From: Haliclona indistincta
Taxonomy: Eukaryota > Porifera > Demospongiae > Haplosclerida > Chalinidae
Length of the DNA stretch: 64,000 nt
Direction of reading: 5' to 3'
Assembly: GCA_964017065.1 (NCBI GenBank)
Contig: OZ024787.1
Coordinates: 13,434,303 to 13,498,302 of the forward strand
The position numbers and the translations under genes are program-made. This document shows, piece after piece, positions 24,701 to 34,449 of the stretch. Every line of letters begins with the position of its first letter. The first letter of the stretch is position 1. The notes under the pieces were generated by a model. That model searched no databases, was not told the DNA's origin, and saw nothing but the letters and a program-made list of their open reading frames with translations.

Positions 24701-26903
24701 GTGGGTTCCATTGTGGTCTTTACTATAGCACGTGTGATACTAAAAATAGCACAAGCGATACTAAAAACAGTACAATGCACGGGATACGCCCATGACGTGC
24801 GATACAAACACGTTAAACAACGGTCCCTCGGGCAGTATGGAATATCCACTCGTGCAATCCAATTAGACCCCTCGGGCTGCGCCCTCGGGCTCTAATTGGA
24901 TTGCCCTCGTGTATATTCCATACTGCCCTCGGACCGTTGTTTAACTAGTACATGTACTATTGCATGTGATTATGTCAATATAAGCTGATATTAAATATTG
25001 ACAGTAAATGCTCATTTTATTGTCAAGCATTAATTTTATTGTCAAAAGCTAGGAACAGCATTTATTATCATGTGTGGTTTGGAAACATTCTGTGATCTCT
25101 CAAATTAAATTCTTGAATCAAAAGTTCATTATCGATGTCATTTATAAGCAGGCGCTGCCTAATGTTGAAGGTGTGGTTTACTGCACTTAACAGCTAGCAA
25201 CAGTACGCTGGCAAAAAATCCAATCACACTGCTACTCTTATAAAAAGCACTGGAATTCTTGACTTTTATGAAAGTATGCATGTGCTAAACACTTGTCTGA
25301 CAACTGCGCTCTTTGGTTTCCACAGTATGGTGACACTCCACTACATTCTGCTGCTCTTCTTGGTCATCTTGATACTGTCAAATTCTTCATTCTACATGGA
25401 GCTGACCCGTCTGTCAGTAACAAAGTGAGTGTTATTATCAACTGGTAGTGTTGTGTTGTTGGTAGTTGTATGGTCGCAGCTCAACTGATGTGGATTATAG
25501 TATAATGTAGTTATTGTATCTTGTAATTTCACTAGTTTGTTTATTACATACCGTATAGTCGGTTATTTTCGATGGTCAAATATTTCGTTAGTAAAATTTT
25601 AGATTGGATCTAATTTTCGATACTCACTCGCCGTTCGAAAATAAAATCCAGGCTAAAATTTATTACCCTTCGCTTGGTCTCAAACTCTATGGCGTCGACG
25701 AGTCGGGCGTCAAATTGTTGGAGAACTGTATATAGTCGTTAAACCACCGTCCAGCCACATTTTATGATTGTTAAATGGAACCACAGAGTCAAAGATAAGT
25801 TGCTCTTCCACGGTGTCCGCCTTTTCGCTTATCGTGCTAGTAGTCTCTCGCGGGCAGCAGTGCGCATGGCAGACATTTCTCTAACAGAGGCGCTTGGCGT
25901 TCAGTTTTACTGCTATCGCTGCTCGCTGCTACCGTCAGATTCTGCGTTGGAAGTGGGCTCAGCCTCTAGCCTCGATCTGTTCGCATGTGTCTGCATGAGA
26001 AAATTTTGGGTGTTCAAAATTTTTGGTATGGTTCAAATTTTCGTGGATTTAATTTTCGAACGGCAGTCGGTGATTGAAAATTAAATCCAGTCGAAAATAA
26101 CCGGCTATACGGTATCTTAAGGTACAATACACTAGTGAATTTATCATGTTAGTTTGATTCATTCCTCATTCCATACGATGACATGTCAACCATTTTCAGT
26201 TCAATGTGTCAGATTTAGTAATCTTACTAATTTATGGAACATGCAAATATTACGGAAGTGTACAGTGTTATAAGGAAATATTGTAGGGTCAGTATTTTAT
26301 GGCACTCACGAGCAAGTACCGCTCACGAGCAAGTTTACAACTTCGCACACTCGATGCGCAGTTGCTTTATGTGTGCTCACTTGTATTGCACTCAATGTGT
26401 GATGTGCAGATAAACCACGATTTGCTTGAAAGCTGCTTGCTTCACGAGTACAATAATTTAAACACACTAAATTAAAAAATGTGAAAGAAACCAGGTATCT
26501 GTCGTTATTTAAGGCTCAAATGTGTGTCTCACATGCAATGCGTGAGGGTTCTGGGCCGGTGCCAGCTAAGTTTGACTGATACAGTGATGTATCTTTGCGC
26601 ATAACGCAGGACAAGTTTGGGATTCACAAAATTAATTGCTGCTTTATGCGGCACACCTACCACTACAGCGCGATCCAAAAGTTTCGTTAATTCTCAGAAA
26701 GTGTGACAGATAGAAAAACTGTCTTGAAATCTAAGCTCTTTGGGTATGTTAGTGTTGTCAGCTATTTTTTAGGTAAAAACTGGTTCGGAGATGGCTGCCT
26801 TTGTAGCGTTCCTAGGATTATAATAATTTTTTTTATGCATTTGTGTTTATAATTATTGTTCCTGTTACAAACCTTTGTCCTGACTTGTGTGTATGTGGTG
26901 TCA

Positions 26904-26934
<31 letters not shown>

Positions 26935-27813
26935 GTGTGTGTGTCTGTGGTGGCATGTGTGTGTGTGTGTTGGTGGTATGTGTGTGCGTTTGTGTGTCGG
27001 CGTGTGTGTGTGTGTCGTTGTGTGCGTGTGTGTGCGTCGGTGTGTGTGTGTGTGTCGGTGTGTGTGTGTGTGTCGGTGTGTGTGTGTGTGTCGGTGTGTG
27101 TGTGTGTGTCGCTGTGTGTGTCGGTGTGTGTGTGTGTGTGTCGGTGTGTGTGTGTGTGTGTCGGTGTGTGTGTGTGTCGGTGTGTGTGTGTGTCGGTGTG
27201 TGTGTGTGTGTCGTTGTGTGCGTGTGTGTGCGTCGGTGTGTGTGTGTGTGTGTCGGTGTGTGTGTCGGTGTGTGTGTCGGTGTGTGTGTGTGTGTGTCGG
27301 TGTGTGTGTGTGTGTCGGTGTGTGTGTGTCGGTGTGTGTGTGTGTGTCGGTGTGTGTGTGTGTGTGTCGGTGTGTGTGTGTGTGTGTGTCGTTGTGTGTG
27401 TGTGTGTCGGTGTGTGTGTGCGTGTGGGTGTGTGTTTGTGTGTGTGTGTGTCGGTGTGTGTGTGTGTCTGTGTGTGTGTCGGTGTGTGTGTGTGTGTGTC
27501 GGTGTGTGTGTGTGTCGGTGTGTGTGTGTGTGTCGGTGTGTGTGTGTCGGTGTGTGTGTGTGTCGGTGTGTGTGTGTGTGTGTGTCGGTGTGTGTGTTTG
27601 TGTGTGTGTGTATTGACAATACTATGATACATGATCGACTCAGCACATAACAGTTGATAACCTTTACATGGTTTATTATTAACCCTGTACCTACTGATTT
27701 CTTGTGTGTCATGACTCACATTGTTGTTCTCTTTATACAGCGTGGTGAGACTGCACTTGATTGTGTGAGAGATGATAATAAACTTGAAGTAGTTCAATAT
27801 CTGAAGGAAGTTG
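18681..27813 (+). CDS. Ankyrin-repeat gene, plus-strand exon array (partial)
   Basis: Four exons: 18681-18779 ([20 protein letters not shown]), 22456-22554 ([20 protein letters not shown]), 25326-25424 ([20 protein letters not shown]) and 27741-27813 ([19 protein letters not shown]). The first three are exactly 99 bases, phase 0 and one ankyrin repeat each. The fourth is 73 bases and shifts the phase, as a final degenerate repeat often does. All have AG before and GT after. The first and third exons are near-duplicates; the second is paralogous to minus-strand exon 5014-5112. No start exon is visible upstream and no 3' exon was found downstream. Whether all four are spliced together is inference from order and phase. 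It could be one gene disrupted by rearrangement, together with the minus-strand exons. Confidence 0.75.
18930..19941 (+). pseudogene. Tc1/mariner-IS630 type DD34E transposase, one frameshift
   Basis: The first frame, 18930-19418, starts at ATG in a good context (agaaATGG). It carries an N-terminal helix-turn-helix region ([23 protein letters not shown]). The second frame, 19399-19941, holds the catalytic core: FVDETG (first Asp), [10 protein letters not shown] (second Asp) and [15 protein letters not shown] (Glu), with 34 residues between the second Asp and the Glu. The frames join at about 19383-19400, where one extra A in tctataatac explains the break. Cut-and-paste transposition at TA is expected for the family. 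The element's TA flanks agree. Confidence 0.9.
20002..21001 (-). CDS. Companion gene of the TIR element; SHOCT-like C-terminal motif
   Basis: Two exons on the minus strand, 20832-21001 and 20002-20782, join in phase (GTG AG / C TAT) to give about 316 residues. The first exon starts [17 protein letters not shown]. The second contains [19 protein letters not shown], a basic cluster APKRKR that may be a nuclear localisation signal, and a C-terminal [19 protein letters not shown] helix pair that fits the SHOCT (short C-terminal) pattern, an oligomerisation motif. It lies inside the TIRs and is convergent with the transposase, so it is probably cargo or an accessory factor. Function unknown. The acceptor choice is inferred; another AG lies four bases upstream but breaks the phase. 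Confidence 0.75.
21166..21440. repeat. Intron segment paralogous to 25470-26290
   Basis: Continues the copy of the ankyrin intron after the two-gene element. It matches 25470-25550 joined to 26113-26290. It lacks the 25551-26112 transposon, so it is an empty site for that element. Confidence 0.8.
21441..21505. repeat. Degenerate TIR-like remnant at a homology switch
   Basis: tacagtactgctaccaagcaagttt resembles the end of the 31997-38786 element and of the 18053 MITE. Left of it the sequence matches the 25-26 kb intron; right of it, from tacgtgtacattat, it matches the inverted 5-6.4 kb intron. Confidence 0.5.
21490..22620. repeat. Inverted segmental duplication, copy 2
   Basis: Reverse-complement match of 4970-6445, including the ankyrin exon 22456-22554 and its flanks. 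It lacks the 441-bp MITE of copy 1. Confidence 0.8.
22456..22554 (+). other. Ankyrin exon B
   Basis: 99-base exon with acceptor ttgtcaatag and donor gtgagtac. Paralogous to minus-strand exon 5014-5112. Confidence 0.85.
22618..22742. repeat. Palindromic element with cccgagggcg core
   Basis: Arms atgcctaccaggtgtgtata... and complement, centre aacccgagggcgtagcccgagggtt. Near-perfect hairpin about 125 bases long. Confidence 0.8.
22755..24425. other. Intron sequence, no gene seen
   Basis: Intron of the ankyrin array. Two stretches (about 23230-23640 and 24000-24420) are rich in tatcgataccg-like and ggtattggtat-like simple patterns with inverted symmetry, probably further MITEs. No coding support. 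Confidence 0.45.
24426..24953. mobile_element. Compound palindromic repeat, copy 1
   Basis: Starts gtatcccacctcgtgggc and ends ccgttgtttaactagtac. The last 130 bases are a near-perfect palindrome centred on cccctcgggctgcgccctcggg. A second copy lies inverted at 51673-52208. Both copies contain the same ORF of about 90-100 codons, but the ORF runs through palindrome arms and is not supported as a gene. Confidence 0.75.
24954..25325. repeat. Direct segmental duplication, copy 2
   Basis: Matches 17280-17506 and 18583-18680 without the 17509-18582 element, and leads into ankyrin exon C. Confidence 0.75.
25326..25424 (+). other. Ankyrin exon C
   Basis: 99-base exon with acceptor gtttccacag and donor gtgagtg. 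Near-duplicate of exon A at 18681. Confidence 0.85.
25551..26112. mobile_element. MITE with TIR CCGTATAGTCGGTTATTTTCG
   Basis: Terminal repeats CCGTATAGTCGGTTATTTTC and complement, flanked by TA. The paralogous intron near 21247 reads ttacatatctcaag with a single TA, so the insertion is exact. A 106-codon ORF inside has no recognisable domain. Confidence 0.85.
26904..27612 (+). repeat. Complex (TG)n microsatellite with regular CGG interruptions
   Basis: About 700 bases of TG runs broken every 12-20 bases by cgg or cgt. Long ORFs of Cys-Val or Thr-His repeats here are artefacts. It lies in the intron before ankyrin exon D. Confidence 0.95.
27741..27813 (+). other. Ankyrin exon D (terminal degenerate repeat)
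   Basis: 73-base exon with acceptor ctttatacag and donor gtaagta. Phase changes from 0 to 1 here, so the missing next exon must begin with two bases of a split codon. Confidence 0.7.
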
Positions 27814-27833
27814 GTAAGTACGTAATAATTTTT

Positions 27834-28018
27834 TATATAAACCATGGCTTGGAGGTGTGTATGCCGAATATACCACCCGAGGTCGAGGTCAGAGGAAGTT
27901 TGCAGCCGAGATAAACCCCGAGCGAAGCGAGGGGTTTATCGAGGCTGCAAACTTCCGATGACCGAGACCGAGGGTGGTATATTCGGCATACACACCAACA
28001 AGCCATGGTTCATGTAAT
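27834..28018. repeat. Palindrome, first of a tandem pair
   Basis: Arms ataaaccatggcttggaggt... and complement, core aaccccgagcgaagcgaggggtt. Begins about 20 bases after the donor of ankyrin exon D. Confidence 0.9.
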
Positions 28019-28206
28019 ATATAAACCATGGCTTGGAGGTGTGTATGCCGAATATACCACCCGAGGTCGAGGTCAGAGGAAGTTTGCAGCCGAGATAAAC
28101 CCCGAGCGAAGCGAGGGGTTTATCGAGGCTGCAAACTTCCGATGACCGAGACCGAGGGTGGTATATTCGGCATACACACCGACAAGCCATGGTTCATATG
28201 TTATAT
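28019..28206. repeat. Palindrome, second of a tandem pair
   Basis: Nearly identical to 27834-28018 and in direct tandem with it. Confidence 0.9.
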
Positions 28207-28600
28207 ACCTTAGTGTGTGGGCGTCGCTTCTTGCTCGTGCTCGCGTGGATCTCGATTTAGCGGTGAGTCACGGGCCGAGAGGAGGCCCCAAGTGTGTACG
28301 CGTACCTGAGTAGAGTGTGTGGCAAAGACTTGGACAGCTTTGTGCTTTTAGAGCGAAAGAGCGATCGCCAAGTTTTCTTGTATTCATTGCAATATTCAAC
28401 ATGACTTGGGCGGGGTTTGTCACATGCTTGCCAATTTAATACCCACTAGTGTCAGGATGATTGTACACTATAAATCTCAGCCACTTCTGCGCATCTTCGC
28501 CCTGCAACTGGGTGCTGCTAGTTGCAAGGCGAATAACTGTCCGAGGATGCCCTCGTGCAACCTCAACCTGGTCACGTGACCAGGGCACACCTCTTGGTTA
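28206..28600. repeat. Recurring unit, copy 1
   Basis: From cttagtgtgtgggcgtcgct to about cctggtcacgtgaccagg. Repeated at 28766-29160 and, shortened, at 30617-30985. The last part also occurs at 43696-43772. Each copy is bounded by a palindrome. No coding support. Confidence 0.8.
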
Positions 28601-28611
28601 ACCCCTTGAGG

Positions 28612-28706
28612 AGTGTATTTCTCATATACCACCATGGTGGTATATATCGCATAATCTCCATGGTGGATTATGCGATATATACCACCATGGTGGAATATGA
28701 GAAATA
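28612..28706. repeat. Palindrome with ccaccatggtgg modules
   Basis: gtatttctcatataccaccatgg arm and complement around atctccatggtggat. A shorter version lies at 29178-29218. Confidence 0.85.
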
Positions 28707-28765
28707 TACCACCTGTGCCTTGTATTGGGACGCCCACACGCTATGGTATATATGTTATATACCTT

Positions 28766-29160
28766 AGTGTGTGGGCGTCGCTTCTTGCTCGTGCTCGCGT
28801 TCGCGTGGATCTCGATTTAGCGGTGAGTCACGGGCCGAGAGGAGGCCCCAAGTGTGTACGCGTACCTGAGTAGAGTGTGTGGCAAAGGCTTGGACAGCTT
28901 TGTGCTTCTAGAGCGATAGAGCGATCGCCAAGTTTTCTTGTATTCATTACAATATTCAACATAACTTGGGCGGGGTTTGTCACATGCTTGCCAATTTAAT
29001 ACCCACTAGTGTCAGGATGATTGTACACTATAAATCTCAGCCACTTCTGCACATCTTCGCCCTGCAACTGGGTGCTGCTAGTTGCAAGGCGAATGACTGT
29101 CCGAGGATGCCCTCGCGCAACCTCAACCTGGTCATGTGATCAGGGCACACCTCTTGGTTA
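28766..29160. repeat. Recurring unit, copy 2
   Basis: Over 95 percent like copy 1 by eye, with a 6-base gcgttc addition near the start. Confidence 0.8.
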
Positions 29161-29308
29161 ACCCCTTGAGGAGTGTATTTCTCATATACCACCATGGTGG
29201 AATATGAGAAATATACCACCTGTGCCTTGTATTGGGACGCCCACACACTATGGTATATAATAATTATAAGCTCGATCTCATACTGTATATCATAGAACAC
29301 TGTGTATA

Positions 29309-29456
29309 TATAGGTTATACCATGAAAAGGAGGGCAATACGGGATTTAAATCACCGCGGAAACCGATGGTATAAACGACCCGAGGGCGTCTATTTCGGTT
29401 TCCAAGGTGATTTTAATCCCGTATTGCCCGACTGTTTCATGGTATAAGGTATTTAT
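29309..29456. repeat. Palindrome with cccgagggcg core
   Basis: Arms ttataccatgaaa...gggcaatacggga and complement. The centre includes cgacccgagggcgtc. Confidence 0.8.
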
Positions 29457-29910
29457 ACCATAGTGCGCTCTCAGGCAAGCTTCCCAAGACTACCAAGCAC
29501 TGAACAAGCCCTCTACTGTTGCGAGAAGCCAGTAGTGTCGCCGTTTCCTTAATCGAACGACGATCGTGCAAGAGCGCGTCATGTGAATTCATAAGTTAGT
29601 GACGACGCTTCAGTTTACTATCTTCCAGCTGAGTAGAAGCGCTACTTTGGGTCTCACTAGAAGCGCTTAAGCATGGAGAAGCTAACTACGAAGTGTAAGT
29701 GCGTGAATCAAATCTTTTTCCAAGCTACGACAGTATAACTGTTTTGTTCACGAAAGAAGTGGGCGGAGCAAAGTGAAATCTCGAAAGTGGGCGGAGCAAA
29801 GTCCATTCTGCGGTGTAATAAGTGAAATTTGAGGTGTAATAAGTGAAATAAATCACCTCATTTTGAGCAATTTGATTGGTCAGAAACATTGAAGTATGGT
29901 ATAAGTAATA
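29457..29910. other. Non-coding between palindromes
   Basis: Contains a short direct repeat (agtgggcggagcaaagt twice near 29758-29805) and gaggtgtaataagtgaa repeats. No gene. Confidence 0.4.
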
Positions 29911-30045
29911 GTTAACTCCCGGTCTCTGAGGCGATATGGGATATTATACCGAGGTGGTTAATTATGCTGTCCGAGGGTGGAGCCCGAGGATGGCTTAATT
30001 AACCACCGAGGTATTATCCCAATCGCCGAAGAGACCGGGAGTTAA
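29910..30045. repeat. Palindrome with gagggtggagcccgagg core
   Basis: Arms agttaactcccggtctct and complement. The centre ccgagggtggagcccgagg follows the same plan as the neighbours. Confidence 0.8.
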
Positions 30046-30510
30046 CTGACTTGTACCCCATCTGCAGTCTTCTCGTGGTGTTTGTAGCTGCTGTAGCTGT
30101 TCTGTAGCTTGTAAGCGAAGACCTACGAGCGATGGGAGCCCAGGGCACTCGCCTCCAAGCGCACACTCGCCAGGTCTATATTGGCGAACGCCCGACAAAC
30201 GAAGCCTGGCGTCAACTTTTGTGCAGGTAAAACGCATGGTAACTTGGCTTTCAGGCAGCAATGCTGGCTGACCTTTCCCAAAGGTTAACACGTGCGCCAA
30301 AAATTTATTGATAATTTATTGACGATGGCCCACTAGTATCTGCTATTTTGTGGGGTATAAAGCTCCACGCACTTTCACCAGGTGGGCAGGTGTGGACAAG
30401 GGACTAGTGCCACTTTGCCACTTCCTGGAAAATATCCATATTGGACAGGTTTAACTTTAATATCCTGGAAAATATCCATATTTTCCTCAGTATGTAAACC
30501 GAGGAAAATA
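30046..30510. other. Non-coding
   Basis: A short repeat tcctggaaaatatccatatt occurs twice (30422, 30462). No gene supported. Confidence 0.4.
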
Positions 30511-30985
30511 TACTCGCTTCGCTTGGGGTTTATCTCGGCTGCAAACTTCCGATGACCGAGACTGAGGGTGGTATATTCGGCATACACACCGACAAGCCAT
30601 GGTTCATATGTTATATACCTTAGTGTGTGGGCGTTGCTTCTTGCTCGTGCTCGCGTTCGCATGGATCTCGATTTAGCGGTGAGTCACGGGCCGAGAGGAG
30701 GCCCCAAGTGTGTACGCGTACCTGAGTAGAGTGTGTGGCAAAGACTTGGACAGCTTTGTGCTTCTAGAGCGAAAGAGCGATCGCCAAGTTTTGTCTTGTA
30801 TTCATTGCAATATTCAACATGACTTGGGCGGGGTTTGTCACATGCTTGCCAATTTAATACCCACTAGTGTCAGGATGATTGTACACTATAAATCTCAGCC
30901 ACTTCTGCAGATCTTTGCCCTGCAACTGGGTGCTGCTAGTTGCAAGGCGAATAACTGTCCAAGGATGCCCTCGCGCAACCTCAAT
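30510..30985. repeat. Half palindrome plus recurring unit, copy 3
   Basis: 30520-30610 is one arm of the 27834-type palindrome. 30617-30985 repeats the unit of copies 1 and 2 and ends early in ccctcgcgcaacctcaa. Confidence 0.75.
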
Positions 30986-31002
30986 GATATTTTAGAGCGT
31001 AG

Positions 31003-31112
31003 GTATTAGTTATATCACTCCCACGAGGGAGGGATGTTGCTGGTTTATAGCGCTGGAGGGCGCTATAAACCACAACATCCCAAGTGGGAGGGATATAACT
31101 GATTTATCTACT
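31003..31112. repeat. Palindrome with ccacgaggg arm
   Basis: gttatatcactcccacgaggg...agcgctggagggcgct...ccaagtgggagggatataac. Near-perfect hairpin. Confidence 0.8.
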
Positions 31113-31796
31113 GTTGCTATGTGGTTGCCAAGGATGCCTTGGCAACATGTTACGCCATCGCCTAGCAACGTACATGATGTCACATGAAATGGCGAAAGAA
31201 CGTGCTACTATGGTGCTGGCTCCTGGCTGGTCTAGCTGCTCACCCGTGACCTTTCTCGGCTGTCAGTGTTGTTAATGAAGCGTTTCTATCTACCAGGAAA
31301 AGGTTGAGATTAGACTTACATCTTATGTGGGCGATCTATAATGACTCAGCTTGCCAGTATACCCGGCGCGGTTATGATGTAGCTGAGGCGCATAGATCGC
31401 TACTATTTTGCCTCCCGAGTGTCTTTGTGTTGTTGCTGGCTGTGCTGACAATTTCCACCCCCGCCACTCGCATTTTCTTGGGAGCCTGCTCATTGGACTG
31501 TAGCTCTCTCATGTGTTCCTGTATAATGTGTTTACTATGTTTTGATGTTGAATTGTTTGATGAACGTGATGGTGCGTGTATTAAAGCTATTGTGTCGGTA
31601 CAAAGGTCACCTCAGATATAGCACTCTTGGCCGCATGATATAGCATTCTCGGCCGGTTGATATAGCATTCTTGGCCGGATGATATAGCACTGTAGGCGGT
31701 TCCCAGTGCTATGGTTGATTTATGAAATGCGTATATCCTTAGCAACCACATAGCAACGGTATATAACTTTAAATAAGGTTAACCACCGACTATAAT
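31113..31796. other. Fold-back flanks and a four-copy tandem repeat
   Basis: gttgctatgtggttgccaagga near 31106 is mirrored near 31736-31758. At 31617-31695 a unit of about 32 bases (gatatagcattcttggccgg) repeats about four times. An ORF of 105 codons between has no recognisable domain. Confidence 0.55.
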
Positions 31797-32227
31797 AAAC
31801 ACACTCGAGTCCGGCAGCGCCGCTCCTGCGTGGCCTGCCCGGACTCGCATGCGCAATCTCCATTACGAGCACGCGCCTCAGTCTGCAGCTGTCACCTTAC
31901 TCCAAAGTGTCGAGGTGAAGCTGCTACTTCAGTATCATCGAGTCTAGAGGCGATCGCTCTGCTCAGTGTTACACAGTGTTTCAGCCATACCAGCTACAGT
32001 ACCGCTCACGCGCAAGTTCATACACACGCGCGTGTCACTCGCTGGTGATTTGCGTGCGACACGATAATGACTTCGAGGGCACGAGCTGTACCCGCGTACG
32101 CGCGCGTGCATAAATTAAAAGCCACGCGCGAGCCTCGCGCGTGCACGTTCGCCTCGTGTTCTGCGCGCTTACTTAACGAGCGAGCTCAGAGCTAGCTACA
32201 GTATTTTCTACAAGACAAAGACTACAG

Positions 32228-34303
32228 ATGGCATTACGAAGAGCGTGTGCCCAGTCCATGTTATTAGCGCCGACCCACGCGCTAGTAACGTTCGTAGAAG
32301 AAGGCACGACGAGCGTCGTGCCTTTAAAGCGCATTACCTTTCCATCGCGCAAAGAGCTCGCCCAAGGAGTGCACTGCGAGGTGGAGTGGTCTAGGGGACA
32401 TCTTTATCCAGCTGCAGTTATTGCTATTGGTAAGCCTTCCTGCTTACTCACTGTACGCTACATCGTCATTGTTTTTGTAGGAATGAAAGGTGAAGTAGAC
32501 GCTGCCCTGAAGATACATGTACAAGAGGAGGCAGAGAAGGAGAATATCAAACAGGCAGTGAAGAAACCCAAGGAGAAAGAAAACAAAAAAAGAAAAAAAC
32601 GACCCTCCAAGAAAAAGGCTGATCAGTCAACAAAGGTATTTTAGTAAACATATTATAAGCAGTGCCTGTTAATTTTTTTCTGCGTGCAGGGGAAAGCTAA
32701 CAAGAAGAGGAAGGAAACAGAAACTTCGGCATTTGACATCAAGTGTCTGGGTTCACCTGTTGCGTCAGATATTGGCAAGCCTACTGAGACAGCTGTGAGA
32801 GCTGAGAATAGAGATGACGAGACTGCTGTGACAGTCGAGAAGCCTGCCGAGACAGCTGATACAGAAGATCTATCTTCATCTGACTCTGAATCAAATTCAG
32901 ACCTTGAATTGTGCAGCTCTCCAGTTGTGAAAAAGGTGATTGTGAAGTGCTACATGTGATCCTACCAAGAGTTTATAATGAACAGAGAGTATCGCACTCC
33001 AATTGGTCCATCACGGAGACTCTCGGGAAAGTAACGTGACCAGCACGCGAGCGCTATTACGTGTTCTGACGTTGTTCAATACTTGTCGATTTTGCCTACG
33101 TAATGCATGCAGGCTAGGCACGCCCAGCGACCTGCATGTGCAAGCCTTAGCAACGACGATGAAGCGAGCAGCAGCAAGCGATCACGAGTTTCATGGAACT
33201 CCGCACTGGGCAAAACGACCAGCTAGTTTACCAGTGGACAGCTTCATTAACGCTTTAAGTACTGCTGGAGACAAAGAATATGGCGATTGGCTTAATTTTC
33301 GGGTGGGATACACAGTAACGAAAGGACATCAGCTTATCATCGACTCTAAAGTTTGGCATTTACATCCTCCTGCTGGATCTACTTCACGAACAGCCGCACT
33401 TGCCAGCCGCATTAGAGTATGCATTGTTACGTCACGTTATAAAATTAATTATTTGCGGACGTCATTTGCTCGCGTGCTGGTCACGTTACTTTCCCGAGAG
33501 TCTCCGTGATGGACCAATTGGAGTGCGATACTCTCTGTTCATTATAAACTCTTGATCCTACTTAGCCTACTTACATAACAGTTTGTTTACATTCCAATGG
33601 TGTTGTGATAACTGTGCTTGCCTATACTATAATACATTTTTGTGCATTCCATTGGGTATGTATGTAATACAGTACATTGTATTTACTTGGGTATTTTCCT
33701 ATTGCACAGGTCATCACTCTGCGTGAAGTGAAAAGCCCGATTCATTTTCATCATTCTCAAGAACTACAAGACGACATTAAAGAAATTAAAGCTACTGTCT
33801 CCGAGATAAAACAACTCATCGAGGCACAATCTGCGTTTCACCATCGCTCTCAGTCGTTTTACTTCCAGCCCCAGCCACAGCCTCACTATCAGCCACCTTC
33901 TATTCCTGCTTACCCAAATTATGAACCACCGTGGTTGCAAGAGGACTACACACCTCCACCGCTCCCTCCAACGCTCCCAGCGCTCACTACTGATCAAGAA
34001 GATATTCCTGAGTTGACCACATCTTTCCTCATGAATTTGAGATTAGACAGTTGCTCAAGGGCCAACTTTGCTGCAAAGCTAGCAAGATCGCTGTTTAGTG
34101 AGGAAGAGAGAAAAACCTCCAACGTGAAAGGTGTTTTGGGGAAGAAGAAATTAGACCCTAAAAGAATGCTAAAGATCAAAGAGAATGTTTTTCAAATTTG
34201 GCCTTGTGAGACTGGTGAGACGCAGCTATCTTCATGGAGCCAATGCTGTAAAGCTATTGATGAGGCAGGGAGGCGACTCAGCAGGACCACCAGAGTCATG
34301 TGA
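32228..34303 (+). CDS. BEN-domain protein gene, four exons, inside TIR element
   Basis: Exons 32228-32429, 32481-32635, 32690-32935 and 33710-34303 give 398 residues with consistent phases and GT-AG introns (51, 54 and 774 bases). The N-terminus (LVTFVEEGTTSVVPLKRI then CEVEWSRGHLYPAAVIAIG) looks like the small Tudor-like fold that precedes some BEN domains. A long Lys-rich run follows (nuclear signal), then an acidic serine stretch, a coiled coil (DDIKEIKATVSEIKQLI) and a Pro/Tyr/Gln-rich linker. The C-terminal BEN domain, from about residue 285, shows SRANFAAKLARSLFSEEER, LDPKRMLKIKENVF and CCKAIDEAGRRL. BEN domains bind DNA and chromatin. All frames are open, so the gene may be active. It probably serves the element or is captured host sequence. 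Confidence 0.85.
32966..33554. mobile_element. hAT-like MITE in BEN-gene intron, with small ORF
   Basis: TIRs CAAGAGTTTATAATGAAC and complement, arms about 95 bases, flanked by a 7-base direct repeat ATCCTAC (8 with one mismatch). CA-start TIRs and about 8-bp duplications point to hAT. A plus-strand ORF with an internal ATG at 33159 (MKRAAASDHEFHGTPHWAKR) runs through the loop and into the right arm; its loop part has plain codon use and no known domain. Confidence 0.75.
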
Positions 34304-34449
34304 ACTCAACACTCTTAGTATGTACTCATGTCACATGTTGTCACCAACCAATCACTTCACTGTACAATTCATGTTTATAATGAATTATGATGATGACATA
34401 TTATAGCAAGATGTGTTGTGTACTTTGCTTACGACAATAGAAGGTTGTT

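Noticed and set aside
24388..24895. ORFs shared by the two compound palindromic repeats (also 51742-52011)
   Set aside because: They run through hairpin arms, begin at chance ATGs and show no domain; sharing is explained by repeat copies.
26762..27845. Several long ORFs of Cys-Val or Thr-His repeats
   Set aside because: They are readings of the (TG)n microsatellite in all frames, with no codon bias or domain.
31304..31621. 105-codon ORF with a hydrophobic centre
   Set aside because: Lies in the loop of a fold-back repeat with no homology I recognise; the hydrophobic stretch alone is not evidence.
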